DNA from: Candidatus Pantoea edessiphila
GTDB taxonomy: Bacteria; Pseudomonadota; Gammaproteobacteria; Enterobacterales; Enterobacteriaceae
NCBI RefSeq assembly: GCF_002933355.1
Contig: NZ_PDKU01000006.1
Span: 1 to 47,180 of the forward strand
Length of the DNA: 47,180 bases
Direction of reading: 5' to 3'
In this document: piece after piece, positions 1 through 9,975 of the stretch
Layout of the letters: every line of letters starts with the position of its first letter
How positions within the stretch are numbered: position 1 is the first letter of the stretch
The notes under the pieces: model-generated
Databases searched by the model: none
What the model was told of the DNA's origin: nothing
What the model saw: only the letters and a program-made list of their open reading frames with translations
Translations under genes and position numbers: made by a program

Positions 1-103
1 AGGCATTTTTAGATTGTAAGAACATTGAGAATTTTATAAATATTAGATAACTTTTTTAATTAAAATACATTTAATTAAAATACAGTTACTTAATATTTGT
101 TAA

Positions 104-127
104 CTTGTTCCAAATTTTTAAAGAACT
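104..127 (-). promoter_or_regulatory. boxA-like antitermination element before 23S rRNA (left copy)
   Basis: On the minus strand this reads TTCTTTAAAAATTTGGAACA in its core. It closely matches the E. coli 16S-23S spacer stretch (CTCTTTAACAATTTGGAACA) that contains boxA, bound by NusB-S10 for rRNA antitermination. It lies 30 bases downstream of tRNA-Glu, as expected if a 23S rRNA gene follows off the left edge. Confidence 0.7.
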
Positions 128-157
128 TAAAGAGTCAAATGTAACCATTTAAATTTT

Positions 158-233
158 TGGCGTCCCCTAGGGGATTCGAACCCCTGTTGCCGCCGTGAAA
201 GGGCGATGTCCTAGGCCTCTAGACGAAGGGGAC
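158..233 (-). tRNA. gltT: tRNA-Glu(UUC), left copy
   Basis: A 76-nt gene with acceptor stem GTCCCC/GGGGAC, anticodon TTC in the loop CTTTCAC, T loop TTCGAAT and an encoded 3' CCA. It differs from the E. coli rRNA-spacer tRNA-Glu at only a few positions. In E. coli this tRNA sits between 16S and 23S rRNA. Here its upstream neighbour is hemG and no 16S rRNA intervenes. It is identical to the copy at 46948-47023. The UUC anticodon is a known substrate of the MnmE-MnmG wobble-uridine modification, and both enzymes are encoded in this window. Confidence 0.97.
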
Positions 234-276
234 CACACAATTCATGTTGTTTTTATATTCGCTTGAATTTTTCTGA

Positions 277-305
277 ATACTATTCCTTTTTTATAACTTA
301 GTCAA
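277..305 (-). promoter_or_regulatory. Sigma-70 promoter of tRNA-Glu/23S unit (left copy)
   Basis: On the minus strand a -35 TTGACT (300-305) is followed after 17 bases by a -10 TAGTAT (277-282). This is near-consensus hexamers at ideal spacing, about 43 bases upstream of the tRNA. The -35 lies only seven bases after the hemG stop. This supports a transcription start at tRNA-Glu, independent of any 16S gene. Confidence 0.75.
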
Positions 306-312
306 GTATTTA

Positions 313-858
313 TTAAATAAATCCTTGTTTTCTTATTTGTTGAAAAAAATTAGTAAAAATTTTTACTTGCTCCCAATCAGTATATTCAATATCACATTGA
401 GAATTTGTTTCTCCGCCTGTTATGAACATAATGATTTTAATCATAGCCCTATCTAGCCAATGATATCTTGAATATTGTAATGCACCAGCAAAAACAGCAC
501 AACAATCAGGTTTCCATGGAGAACTAACTAAAAATTTATAAGTATACGAATTAGTATGTGGAGAACTTTTTTCATATTTACGCGCTGTAAGATTAACAGA
601 AAAAAAACCACTAATTAATTTCTTTAAGGCTAAAAGGTTACTTTTTATAAATATATCAACTATAGGGTTGAAATAACCATAATAAATCGAAGCACCAATT
701 AAAATACGATTATATTGTTTCCAATCAAAATTTATATGTATAGCATCTCTAATATTTACTAAATCACACAACTGATTAGTTCTCATATGATCTGCTATAT
801 AGGAAGCGATTTTTTTTGTCTGTCCATTACGACTATAAAAAATAATTAACGCCTTCAT
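313..858 (-). CDS. hemG: Protoporphyrinogen IX dehydrogenase (menaquinone), HemG
   Basis: HemG oxidises protoporphyrinogen IX to protoporphyrin IX at the inner membrane using FMN and passes electrons to quinone. The 181 residues equal the E. coli length. The flavodoxin-type FMN loop (YSRNGQTKKIA, residues 8-18) and the family tail GGET...YTDWEQV are present. The start has a good AAGGA ribosome site. In E. coli hemG lies directly upstream of rrnA, and here it directly abuts the tRNA-Glu/rRNA promoter with only seven bases between stop and -35, so readthrough is likely. Its last six codons fall inside the inverted repeat and are duplicated at 46846. With hemC and hemD in this window it indicates that haem synthesis is kept. 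Confidence 0.95.
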   Translation of the reverse strand: MKALIIFYSRNGQTKKIASYIADHMRTNQLCDLVNIRDAIHINFDWKQYNRILIGASIYYGYFNPIVDIFIKSNLLALKKLISGFFSVNLTARKYEKSSPHTNSYTYKFLVSSPWKPDCCAVFAGALQYSRYHWLDRAMIKIIMFITGGETNSQCDIEYTDWEQVKIFTNFFQQIRKQGFI

Positions 859-1013
859 TATAATCCTTGTAAAGAAACATTAGTATTGTATTTTATAATT
901 TATAAAAATAAAATTATGTAATGTCTTGTGTTCTTATTCTTTAAGTATAATCTTAAAAATAAGAAAAAATATCTTTAATATTTATTTTTTTAAAATTATA
1001 GCGTCTTTCTGCG

Positions 1014-1057
1014 ATCAAAGTTTAAATTTACATATTTTTTATCAAACTTACTTTGAT
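1014..1057 (-). terminator. Possible 3' hairpin of tat operon
   Basis: ATCAAAGT (1014-1021) and ACTTTGAT (1050-1057) form an 8-bp inverted repeat about 40 bases past the tatC stop. The 28-base loop is large and no clean U-run follows, so a role as terminator is only suggested by position. Confidence 0.3.
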
Positions 1058-1095
1058 TAATTTTATTTATAATTCATTATTAATCATTTGTTATT

Positions 1096-1836
1096 TTAGG
1101 GTTTTTCTTTTAATGATTGGTATTTAAAATAGTGATGAGAAAAAAATAAACCAACTTCAAAAAGTAAATACAGAGGAATAGCAAGTAAAATTTGAGATAA
1201 AATATCTGGTGTTAATAACATACCAATAATAAAAGTAGCAACAAAAATATAAGGCCGATTTTTTTTAAGATTTACCGTATCAGTAATACCTATCCAGCAT
1301 AGTAATATTATTACCACTGGTATTTCAAAAGAAATACCACATAAAATAAATAACCATAATGTGAAATCTAAATAATTATTAATATCTGTAGCTAAAGTAA
1401 CTCCCTTAGGTAAAGTATTAATAAAAAAATTAAATACCATGGGTAAAATAATAAAATAAGCAAATAAAACACCACAATAAAATAAAAAAGTTCCAAAAAA
1501 TGCTATTATTATTAATAAATTACGTTCATGCTTATAAAGAGCAGGAGCTATAAAAGCCCATATTTGGTACAGAATTATTGGAATTGAAAGAAAAATTGAA
1601 ACAATAGCTGTAAGCTTAATGGGAGTAACAAATGGAGAAGTGACATCTGTCGCAATCATTTTTGCACCAGCAGGCATTTGCTTCAGTAATGGCAGTGCTA
1701 CTAAACTATAAATATCATTTGCAAAATACACAAGTGATAAAAAAATTATAATAACTGTTATGATACAAATCAGCAGACGTTTACGGAGTTCTATTAAATG
1801 ATCAATTAAAAGTTGATTATTTTCTTCAACAATCAT
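1096..1836 (-). CDS. tatC: Sec-independent protein translocase subunit TatC
   Basis: TatC is the polytopic core of the twin-arginine translocase; it binds the RR signal peptide of folded substrates. The 246 residues compare with 258 in E. coli, with the loss at the hydrophilic C-terminal tail. The N-terminal [13 protein letters not shown] segment and the KHERNL loop, which carries the conserved glutamate contacting signal peptides, are intact, and about six hydrophobic segments can be seen. The ATG shares one base with the tatB stop (TAATG), so translation is coupled. Order tatA-tatB-tatC is as in E. coli, but the upstream ubiE/ubiB genes are gone. Confidence 0.96.
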   Translation of the reverse strand: MIVEENNQLLIDHLIELRKRLLICIITVIIIFLSLVYFANDIYSLVALPLLKQMPAGAKMIATDVTSPFVTPIKLTAIVSIFLSIPIILYQIWAFIAPALYKHERNLLIIIAFFGTFLFYCGVLFAYFIILPMVFNFFINTLPKGVTLATDINNYLDFTLWLFILCGISFEIPVVIILLCWIGITDTVNLKKNRPYIFVATFIIGMLLTPDILSQILLAIPLYLLFEVGLFFSHHYFKYQSLKEKP

Positions 1837-2345
1837 TATCGTTTATCACTTTTATCAAAAGAATCATTCTTATAAGAACTAATGTTCTTGTTTTTATATG
1901 TTAAGTTTTGAAATTCTGAAAGAATTTTTTTATTAAAATTTATACTCTTTTTATTTATTTTATGAATTATTGTTGATAATTTATAAATGATTCTATTAAT
2001 ATTTTCAAATATCTTAATTGAACTAATACTAAAATTTAATCGTTCAATATCATTCTTGTTTGTGCAATTTTTTATTATCAAATATTTGATATTATTGATT
2101 TCTTCTAATATGTTATTGATTTTGAATTCCCAATGGTTTTTATCGTTTTGAATCATACCAATATTCTCTCTTAAATTTGATCTAATTAGAGAAATAATTT
2201 TATATTTTATAGTTGTTAATAAGTTGTTAAAAATTTTTATTAGACATTGAGTAGATTGTATAGTAATAACTAATTTTTTTGGTCCTAAGATAATTAACCC
2301 AATAATCAGTGTTAATGTTAATTCTCCAAAACTAAAATTTAGCAC
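1836..2345 (-). CDS. tatB: Twin-arginine translocase subunit TatB (divergent C terminus)
   Basis: TatB partners TatC in substrate recognition. The N-terminal transmembrane helix and the hinge motif LGPKKL (residues 20-25) identify the family, and the length of 169 is close to E. coli (171). Beyond about residue 60 the protein no longer resembles the acidic, Ala/Pro-rich E. coli tail. It is rich in Lys, Asn and Ile, probably an amphipathic helix followed by a degenerate tail. The start is GTG with AGGA nine bases upstream. Assignment rests on the N terminus and on the position between tatA and tatC. Confidence 0.88.
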   Translation of the reverse strand: MLNFSFGELTLTLIIGLIILGPKKLVITIQSTQCLIKIFNNLLTTIKYKIISLIRSNLRENIGMIQNDKNHWEFKINNILEEINNIKYLIIKNCTNKNDIERLNFSISSIKIFENINRIIYKLSTIIHKINKKSINFNKKILSEFQNLTYKNKNISSYKNDSFDKSDKR

Positions 2346-2355
2346 AAATTATATC

Positions 2356-2607
2356 CTAATCATTTTTTTCATTATTTGTTTTTTCATCTTCACATAAATT
2401 TTTTGATCTATCTATCATGATATTTTTATTAATTTCATCATCTCGTTCTTTTGATATATCATGATCATCATCTTCATTCATAGCTTTCTTAAAACCACGA
2501 ATAGAAGAACCCAGATCTGAACCAAGATTGCGCAACTTATCAGTACCAAATAATAGTACAACTATCATAGCAATAATTAACAATTGCCAAATACTAATTC
2601 CTTCCAT
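2356..2607 (-). CDS. tatA: Twin-arginine translocase subunit TatA
   Basis: TatA oligomerises to form the translocation pathway. The 83 residues (E. coli 89) begin [20 protein letters not shown], a single transmembrane helix, then a hinge and the amphipathic helix with the conserved GFKKAM motif at about residues 38-43. The tail is charged and hydrophilic. A clear AGAAGGT ribosome site precedes the ATG. It is the first gene of the tatABC operon, and the 10-base gap to tatB fits co-transcription. The 1.35 kb upstream must hold its promoter. Confidence 0.95.
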   Translation of the reverse strand: MEGISIWQLLIIAMIVVLLFGTDKLRNLGSDLGSSIRGFKKAMNEDDDHDISKERDDEINKNIMIDRSKNLCEDEKTNNEKND

Positions 2608-3959
2608 TAAGTACCTTCTAAATATATTAAATAATTAAATATTTTTAATATAAAAATAATCAATTTAATTTGATATTAATTATATTAAAACCAATGAATA
2701 TAAAATAATAAATATGATATTTGATAATAAATTAAAATACAAAAAAAATAATACAATAACTTTTATAATTTAAAATCATATCTAAATATGGAATATTACT
2801 AATAATATCAAAAATAAAGTTAATCATAATTCTAAAAAATAATTTAGTTATTTTGTATGTTATTGAATATGAATATAAAAATATATATAAAATTATTTTA
2901 TATATTATTTAAATAATTATTTTTATTAAAAAAATAATTATTTACTAAAAGTATATACACTAAAAATCGGTAGTAGTACTTATGATAAGTTTAATTATTT
3001 GTAAATTGTATTTAATTAAATTAATTTACAAATTGATATTATTTTATTGATATTAAGATACAATCTATTGGTTAACTTAAATAAATAAATCTAAAAATAT
3101 TAATCAATAAAACACCACTATAAGTATCATTAGTGATACTATCATATTAGCACGTATATAATCTGAATAATAATAGACATTATTCATTTAATATGAGTTT
3201 TAGTCAAGAAAGTTCTATATTTTATAATTTTTTCAATTTATCCTTATACTATTATAAATTCTATCTAGGCTATTTCCTATAATGCTGATTGACTCAAAAA
3301 TCACTGATTTTTATAGGATGCTAATTCTAAAACTAAAATTAAGATAATGTTTTTTGAAGTTTGTTATGAGAATTTAAAAGTGTTTATTAAGGTTAATAAA
3401 TTTTTAAGTTAATTTAAATGTAAATTATTTTAACCATTGAATTTTTCTTATAACGGATTGATGAAATCATTCATAATTTTTATCTTTCTTTTATTGTTTT
3501 TATTAACAGTATCCTTAATATAATTTTCGATTATTTTTATTTTTAATAACTAACTGATTTGAAAACAAAATTTTATTTAATGACTTTGTTTCATTATTAT
3601 TTTTTACATTAATATATTTTTTTAAATAAAAATTGTCAAATTAAAGATTATATTTTATGTCGAATAATTAAAAATTTTCTTGAAAATTTGAACTAATAAA
3701 GATATGGAATTAATTGGATAATATCAATCTATTTTTTAGTAATATATAAAATAAATATTATTCATGAATATAAAAAAGATGAAAATTTTTAATTTATTAT
3801 GAGTTATAAGTAATAAAATTATATCAATGTTTTATTATGATACCAATTACTTAAAGTAAAATATAATCATCACTGTTTAATGTAATATAGTGTTAAAATA
3901 CAGCTTTAATGATGAAAAATTAAATATTTTAATATTATGTGAATTTATTTAAGATAGTA
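2608..3959. other. Long non-coding gap between metE and tatA
   Basis: No open frame here resembles a known protein, and base composition is extremely AT-rich. In E. coli the interval holds udp, rmuC, ubiE, ubiJ and ubiB, so this is probably the decayed remnant of those genes. Structured spots are an 11-bp inverted repeat (2997-3007 with 3023-3033), a perfect 7-bp hairpin with TTAG loop (3123-3140), and CCTATAA/TTATAGG (3276-3282 with 3311-3317) enclosing AAAAATCA-C-TGATTTTT (3296-3312). No RNA family was recognised. Confidence 0.7.
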
Positions 3960-6224
3960 TCATACTTTACGTAAAATCATTGCTGCTTGAACCATATTTT
4001 TTAATGATTGACGTACTTCAGTCCAGTTGCGAGTTTTTAAACCGCAATCAGGATTAACCCATATTCTGTCTACTGGAATATATTTAGACGCTTTCTTTAA
4101 TAATGATACTATAGATTCTGTACTTGGTATAGTTGGTGAATGAATATCATATACTCCAGGTCCAATGTCATTAGGATATTCAAATGATTCAAATGATTTC
4201 AATAAATCCATATTCGAACGTGATGTTTCAATTGTAATAACATCTGCATCTAAAGCTGCTATAGAATGCATTATATCATTAAATTCACAATAACACATAT
4301 GAGTATGTATTTGAGTATTATCTTTTACAATCGATGAACTAATATGAAAAGCATTAATAGCCCAATCTAAATAATGTTTCCACTTGGATTTATGAAGAGG
4401 CAATCCTTCTCGTAAGGCAGGTTCATCGATTTGGATAATTCCAATTCCAATTTTTTCTAAAGATTCAACTTCATCCCTTAGTGATAGGGCTATTTGCTTA
4501 GCTATAATATCTCTTGATATATCCTCTCTTATAAATGACCAACAAAGAATAGTTATAGGACCTGTCAGCATTCCTTTTACTGGTTTTTTAGTTAATGATT
4601 GTGCATATTTTGCTAATTCTACAGTAATATCTTTTGGACGGGAGACATCACCTATAATTACTGGAGGTTTTACACAACGGGAACCATAACTTTGTATCCA
4701 ACCATTTTGTGTAAAAACAAAACCATCTAAATGTTGACTAAAATATTCAACCATATCATTTCTTTCTGCTTCACCATGAACTAGTACATCTATACCTAAA
4801 AGTTCCTGTTCTTTTATAGTATTTTTGATATTATCAAAAATATAATTTTGATATTGTTTTTTATCTATTTTTCCTTTTTTAAATTTTAGACGTAAACAAC
4901 GAATTTCATCAGTTTGTGGAAAAGACCCGATAGTAGTAGTAGGCCATGTTGGCAAATTAAATCTTGTACGTTGTTTTTTAATACGATCTTTATATGAAAT
5001 TTTGCGTTTCATGTTCTTTTTTAAAATACTTTCAACACGTTTTTTTACAACAGGATTAACAACTCTTTTTGAAAAACTATGAGTTTTAATAAATGCACTC
5101 CAATTTTCTAATAGTGATTTATCATTATTATTTAAAGCATCTCTTAATAAAGAAAGTTCTGTACATTTCTGTAATGCAAATGAAAACCAACTTTTTACTT
5201 CTTCATCTAAGTTTTTTTCAAAATTTAAATCAATTGGAGTATGTAATAATGAACATGAAGTACCAATCCATAAATTTTGACGTTGATTGATTAATGGTAG
5301 TAAACGATCGAACCAAAGATTTAAATCACTACGCCAAATATTACGTCCGTTAATTACACCTAGAGATAAAATCCATGATTCTGGAAGTTGATTGTTTACA
5401 GACTGGATATTATCTTTTCCATAAATTACATCAATATGAAGACCTTTGATAGGAAGTTGACGAATTAATTCTATATTTTGGCCTATACTATCAAAATAAG
5501 TAGTTAGCAATAAATTATTTTTTGATTGCAATATATCATATGATATTTTGACGGCTTTACGCCATTCTTCAGTAAGTTCTAACGATAGTATAGGTTCATC
5601 AATCTGAATAAATTTAACGCCCCTTTTCACTAGTTCAAATATAATTTCTTTATAAACTAGTGAAATATTTTCTACTAAAGTAAGACGATTGAAATCGTCA
5701 CCTCTTATTTTGCCTAACCATAAATAAGTAAGCGGACCGAGTAGCACAGTTTTTATATTATAATTTAATAATAAAGCTTCATTGACTTCATCGAATAGTT
5801 GAGTCCAGGTAATTTTAAATTTTTGATTCTTTTCTAATTCAGGTACTATATAGTGATAGTTAGTATTAAACCATTTTGTCATTTCAGAAGCAAGAGCAGA
5901 TTTACCATTGCAAGAAACACCACGAGCTATGAAAAATAACGTATCTAAATCTACAATATTATTTTTATTTTGATGACGTTTTGGTATATTCCCTAGAAGT
6001 AAACTAGTACTTAATACATGATCATACCATGCAAAATCACCTACAGGTATAAAATCTATGCCAGCTTCTTTTTGTTGTTGCCAATGACGGCTACGTAATT
6101 TATAACCTACTTTTAATAATTCTTTTTGATTGATATTACCAGACCAATAATTTTCTTGTGCCTTTTTCAGTTCTCGATGTAAACCAATACGAGGAAAACC
6201 AAGAGTATGGTTTATAATAGTCAT
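3960..6224 (-). CDS. metE: Cobalamin-independent methionine synthase MetE
   Basis: MetE transfers the methyl group of 5-methyltetrahydropteroyl-triglutamate to homocysteine, the last step of methionine synthesis. The 754 residues match the E. coli length (753). The Zn ligands are visible: HTHMCYC at about residues 640-645 (His, Cys) and NPDCGLK near 726 (Cys). The N-terminal half is also full length, with the family start LGFPRIG and the GNGKSA-like stretch. A GGAG site lies seven bases before the ATG. It stands alone; metR is not adjacent and I see no clear MetJ box. Retention of this large enzyme suggests that methionine supply matters to the host or cell. Confidence 0.97.
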   Translation of the reverse strand: MTIINHTLGFPRIGLHRELKKAQENYWSGNINQKELLKVGYKLRSRHWQQQKEAGIDFIPVGDFAWYDHVLSTSLLLGNIPKRHQNKNNIVDLDTLFFIARGVSCNGKSALASEMTKWFNTNYHYIVPELEKNQKFKITWTQLFDEVNEALLLNYNIKTVLLGPLTYLWLGKIRGDDFNRLTLVENISLVYKEIIFELVKRGVKFIQIDEPILSLELTEEWRKAVKISYDILQSKNNLLLTTYFDSIGQNIELIRQLPIKGLHIDVIYGKDNIQSVNNQLPESWILSLGVINGRNIWRSDLNLWFDRLLPLINQRQNLWIGTSCSLLHTPIDLNFEKNLDEEVKSWFSFALQKCTELSLLRDALNNNDKSLLENWSAFIKTHSFSKRVVNPVVKKRVESILKKNMKRKISYKDRIKKQRTRFNLPTWPTTTIGSFPQTDEIRCLRLKFKKGKIDKKQYQNYIFDNIKNTIKEQELLGIDVLVHGEAERNDMVEYFSQHLDGFVFTQNGWIQSYGSRCVKPPVIIGDVSRPKDITVELAKYAQSLTKKPVKGMLTGPITILCWSFIREDISRDIIAKQIALSLRDEVESLEKIGIGIIQIDEPALREGLPLHKSKWKHYLDWAINAFHISSSIVKDNTQIHTHMCYCEFNDIMHSIAALDADVITIETSRSNMDLLKSFESFEYPNDIGPGVYDIHSPTIPSTESIVSLLKKASKYIPVDRIWVNPDCGLKTRNWTEVRQSLKNMVQAAMILRKV

Positions 6225-6619
6225 TTTATTTCTCCAAAAAAATTTATTATATTTTAAATTTTCAATAAATATACAAGATATAAATCTTGTTATACATATT
6301 TAATTAAAATTTATCTTTTAATTGGTAACTTATGAGAGAGGAGTTATGTTTATTGTTATTAAATTTTATCAATATTTCTTATATATTTTAGAACTTCATT
6401 AGACTATAATATCTAATGTTTTAATTAATCAGTATTATTATAAATAATTTAATTAAAAATATTATATCGAAAATTTATATAATAAGAATAATTAAAAAAT
6501 ACTATAATAATTCACAAAAAAATGCTTTTATTTTTATAAACATAGTAGCTATATATTTATAATTATTAAACATCCTAGCATAATAATTTGAGTTTAATTA
6601 ATAAGATATATATCTTATG
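6225..6619. other. AT-rich gap between corA and metE with two hairpins
   Basis: No gene is visible. ACAAGAT-ATAA-ATCTTGT (6273-6290) is a perfect 7-bp hairpin about 50 bases upstream of the metE start, where an operator or leader structure would sit. CATTAGA/TCTAATG (6397-6403 with 6412-6418) is a second 7-bp hairpin between corA and metE. Neither has a clear U-run. Confidence 0.45.
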
Positions 6620-7573
6620 TTATAGCCAATTTTTATGTTTAAAGTAAAGGTAGGGTGCTACTCCAACTATAATCATTAAACAAATTGCTGCTGGGTAACC
6701 AAATGTCCACTTTAGCTCAGGCATGAATTTAAAATTCATACCATAGCTTGATGCTAAAAGAGTAGGTGGTAAGAACATTACTGAAACAACTGAAAATATT
6801 TTAATTATACGGTTTTGTTCAATATTTATTAATCCCATTGCTGCTTGCATTAAGAAATTTACTTTTTGAAACAACGATTCATTGTGAGGTAATAAAGATT
6901 CTATATCTCTAAGTATTTCACGAGCTTGTTCTAGTTGATTTGTAGGTAAACGACCTTTTCTTAATAAAAAATTAAGTGCTCTTTGAGTATCCATAAGACA
7001 TAATCTGACTTTCCAGCTTACGTCTTCTAATTCAGCTAAACATGAAAGTGATGAATCATACTCTTCACCTTGTTTCCCTTTCATTACAACTCTACTGAGT
7101 TTTTCTAATGCACTATAAATACTTTCAATTTCATCAGCTAATTGTTCAATTTTAGTCTCAAATAAGTCTAGTAATAATTCAAAAGCATTTCCATCAATTA
7201 ATGTTTGGTTACGTGCTCGCATACGATATAAACGAAAAGCTGGCAATTCTCTTTCGCGTAAAGTATATAATCTGCCTTCTCTAACAATAAACGCGACCGT
7301 AGAATTACCGGCATGATCTTCAGCATCTTCATAAAAAAAGAAGGAATGAATATGTAAACCATCGTGGTCTTCAAAAAAACGAGCTGATGCTTCAATATCT
7401 TCTAATTCTGGTCGAGTTGCTAAACTTTGTCCTAATTCAGATTGTACTAATGTACGTTCATTTTCTTCTGGTTCAACAAGATCTACCCAAATTGATGATA
7501 TTAATTGATCATTTTTATTTTCAAGTTCTAGTCTTGTAAGACGACCAGCATCTAATCTAAATGCATTTAGCAT
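6620..7573 (-). CDS. corA: Magnesium/cobalt transporter CorA
   Basis: CorA is a pentameric inner-membrane channel for Mg2+ (also Co2+ and Ni2+), gated by intracellular Mg2+. The 317 residues match E. coli (316) with very high identity. The cytoplasmic domain contains the conserved [20 protein letters not shown] stretch. Two C-terminal transmembrane helices flank the signature YGMN (near residue 279), followed by the MPEL loop and the KHKNWL end. In E. coli corA directly follows uvrD (with yigE/yigF nearby), and the same order is kept here. It is one of the best conserved proteins in the window, which suggests strong selection on Mg2+ uptake. Confidence 0.97.
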   Translation of the reverse strand: MLNAFRLDAGRLTRLELENKNDQLISSIWVDLVEPEENERTLVQSELGQSLATRPELEDIEASARFFEDHDGLHIHSFFFYEDAEDHAGNSTVAFIVREGRLYTLRERELPAFRLYRMRARNQTLIDGNAFELLLDLFETKIEQLADEIESIYSALEKLSRVVMKGKQGEEYDSSLSCLAELEDVSWKVRLCLMDTQRALNFLLRKGRLPTNQLEQAREILRDIESLLPHNESLFQKVNFLMQAAMGLINIEQNRIIKIFSVVSVMFLPPTLLASSYGMNFKFMPELKWTFGYPAAICLMIIVGVAPYLYFKHKNWL

Positions 7574-7869
7574 ACTAATCTCACATATTGAATTGAAATT
7601 TTATTAATTAGATTACATAATTTTAAAAAATAACAATTTAGCTAATTGTCTTTATAATTGTTAATTAAAAAAATAAGCAAACTATTTGTATTATAAGTAT
7701 AAAAAATTTTAAATGCCTATTAAATATATTTTGTTAATAATCATTAATTTATAAATGAAAATAATTTATTTTTTAGATTGTTACATGACCATTGAATCAT
7801 TCTAATATCTATACTGATGATAAATAATATATATTACAAACTAAAAATTTTATTATTTCAATAGTTAAT

Positions 7870-9792
7870 TTATTTTTTATATGTATATATTTTTTCTATG
7901 CAATCAAAAGGTAACTCTTTAATAAAACGAGATGGACGACAATAAATTTCTTTACCATATAGGCGGCGAGTTTTAGTATAAGTTAATGTAAGTTTAGATA
8001 TAGCCCTAGTAATTCCAACATAAGCTAATCGACGTTCTTCTTCTATCATATTATTTTCACTCATGGACATCCTAGTTGGTAACATTCCTTCCTCCATACC
8101 AACAATATAAACATGATAGAATTCTAACCCTTTTGCTGCATGTAATGTCATAAGTTGTACTACATTATTTTTACATTTGTTAATTTGATTTTTATCCTCT
8201 TCTAATATAGAATAAGCCAAAAAAGCTTGTAATGGAGTTAAATTTTCATCATCATATCTAAATTGTTGAGTTGCATTTACTAATTCTTTTAGATTCTCAA
8301 TACGATCGTGAGACTTTCCTATTTCTTGTTCATACATTGACCATAATCCAGAATCTTTAATAACCTTATCTGTTTGCATATATAAGGACAAACCGGTAGT
8401 AGTTGTTGTTAAATGATGTATTAAATCAAAAAAACATACTAATGATAATGATGCACGTTTTGTTAATGATTTAGATTCTATCAGAATATTAGCAGCCTGC
8501 CACAAAGTTAATTTTTGTTTTTTGGAAAATTCACGTATGATATTCATAGTACGTTCACCAATACCACGCTGTGGAGTATTAATTATCCTCTCAAAAGCAA
8601 TATCGTCATTATTATTATCAATAATTCGCAGATATGCAATTACATCTTTGATTTCCTGCCGTTCAAAAAATCTCATACCGCCATAAATTATATATGGAAT
8701 TTTCTTATATAATAGTGCTTCTTCTAAAACACGAGATTGGGCATTACTACGATAAAGAATTGCACAATTACTTTCATATAGTGATTTTATAGAATTTGTT
8801 ACGAAATTAGCTTCGTCCATTTCATTAACAGCACAATAAATATATACTGGAGCACCATCTTTACTATCAGTCCATAATTTTTTCCCTAAGCGAACACTAT
8901 TATTAGCAATTAAAGTATTAGCTGTTTGCAAGATTTTATTAGTAGATCGATAGTTTTGTTCAAGTCTGATAATTTCTGGATTAGGAAAGTCAATTAAAAA
9001 CCGTTGTATGTTTTTAACTTGTGCACCTCTCCAACCATAGATAGACTGATCGTCATCACCTACTATTATTACACTACTATTTTTACCTGCTAATACACGA
9101 GTCCACTCATATTGAATATTATTAGTATCCTGAAATTCATCTACTAAAATATTGCTAAAACGTTTTTGATAACTTAAAAGAATATTAGGTTGATTTAGCC
9201 ATAGTTCATAACTACGTAAAATTATTTCTGCAAAATCAACTAAGCCTATACGATTACATGCTTCTTGATATTCTTGATAAATATGAGCCCAAATTCTATC
9301 TTTTAAATTACTTTGATCAATACTATTTGGACGTAATCCTGCATCTTTTTTACTGTTTATATACCACATAGCTCTATTAGCTGGCCATTTCTTTTCATCA
9401 AAATTCATATTTTTTATTAAAGATTTAATAAAACGTAATTGATCTTCACTATCTAAAATTTGAAAATTTCTAGGTAAATGAGCTTCTACATGATGAATAC
9501 GAAGAATGCGATGAGCTAAACTATGAAAAGTTCCTATCCACATTTGATTTTTAAAATCAATTAATTTATTTATACGGTTTTTTATTTCCATAACAGCTTT
9601 GTTAGTAAATGTTACAGCTAGAATTGAATTTGGAGAACAATGATCTATTGAAATTAACCAAGCAATACGATGAACAAGTATTCTTGTTTTACCACTACCT
9701 GCACCTGCTAATATCAATAAATTACTTCGTGGTGCTGAAACAGCCTCACGTTGTTTATTATTTAAACCTTCTAAAATTTTATTACTTTCCAT
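7870..9792 (-). CDS. uvrD: DNA helicase II UvrD, lacking the C-terminal domain
   Basis: UvrD is a superfamily 1A 3'-5' helicase for nucleotide excision and mismatch repair. The start (NNKQREAVSAPRSNLL) matches UvrD rather than Rep. Walker A is AGAGSGKT at about residues 29-36, motif II is VDEFQDTN, and QSIYGWRGA, the QNYRS motif and VYIVGMEEGMLP follow. The protein ends at residue 640 just after SRFIKELP, whereas E. coli continues to 720. The missing part is the flexible linker and Tudor-like domain that binds RNA polymerase. All helicase motifs remain, so the enzyme is probably active but uncoupled from transcription-linked repair. Confidence 0.95.
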   Translation of the reverse strand: MESNKILEGLNNKQREAVSAPRSNLLILAGAGSGKTRILVHRIAWLISIDHCSPNSILAVTFTNKAVMEIKNRINKLIDFKNQMWIGTFHSLAHRILRIHHVEAHLPRNFQILDSEDQLRFIKSLIKNMNFDEKKWPANRAMWYINSKKDAGLRPNSIDQSNLKDRIWAHIYQEYQEACNRIGLVDFAEIILRSYELWLNQPNILLSYQKRFSNILVDEFQDTNNIQYEWTRVLAGKNSSVIIVGDDDQSIYGWRGAQVKNIQRFLIDFPNPEIIRLEQNYRSTNKILQTANTLIANNSVRLGKKLWTDSKDGAPVYIYCAVNEMDEANFVTNSIKSLYESNCAILYRSNAQSRVLEEALLYKKIPYIIYGGMRFFERQEIKDVIAYLRIIDNNNDDIAFERIINTPQRGIGERTMNIIREFSKKQKLTLWQAANILIESKSLTKRASLSLVCFFDLIHHLTTTTTGLSLYMQTDKVIKDSGLWSMYEQEIGKSHDRIENLKELVNATQQFRYDDENLTPLQAFLAYSILEEDKNQINKCKNNVVQLMTLHAAKGLEFYHVYIVGMEEGMLPTRMSMSENNMIEEERRLAYVGITRAISKLTLTYTKTRRLYGKEIYCRPSRFIKELPFDCIEKIYTYKK

Positions 9793-9975
9793 TATTGCAT
9801 TGCTAACAAATTATTAAAATTTATGAAAAAATGAATTATATAAAATATATTATAAATTATTTGTATAAACATTTATTATTAATTTATAGAATTTATATTC
9901 AATGTAATATAAAACATATTTACTTATTATTCTAATGTTGAAATTTATTTATAAAATAACAGTAATAAAATATTA

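Larger units (their letters stand above)
1..335. repeat. Left arm of 335-bp terminal inverted repeat
   Basis: Reading bases 1-335 on the opposite strand gives the sequence of 46846-47180, with no mismatch seen by eye. The arm holds, on the minus strand, the last six codons and stop of hemG, a promoter, tRNA-Glu and the start of a tRNA-to-23S spacer with a boxA-like element. Similarity stops abruptly inside hemG at base 335. The outer end is cut by the window edge, so the true repeat probably continues into a 23S rRNA gene outside. Confidence 0.95.

Noticed and set aside
5093-5290. Open frame of 65 codons antisense to metE
   Set aside because: It lies wholly inside a well-conserved gene on the other strand, has no homology I recognise and no ribosome site; the same holds for other short frames antisense to uvrD, trxA, dppA, mnmE, gyrB, glmS, glmU and atpH.
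7780-7870. Possible remnant of the UvrD C-terminal domain after the stop (a frame reading IQW, like IKW near the E. coli end)
   Set aside because: Only two or three residues match, spacing is wrong and stops interrupt the frame; chance is a sufficient explanation.
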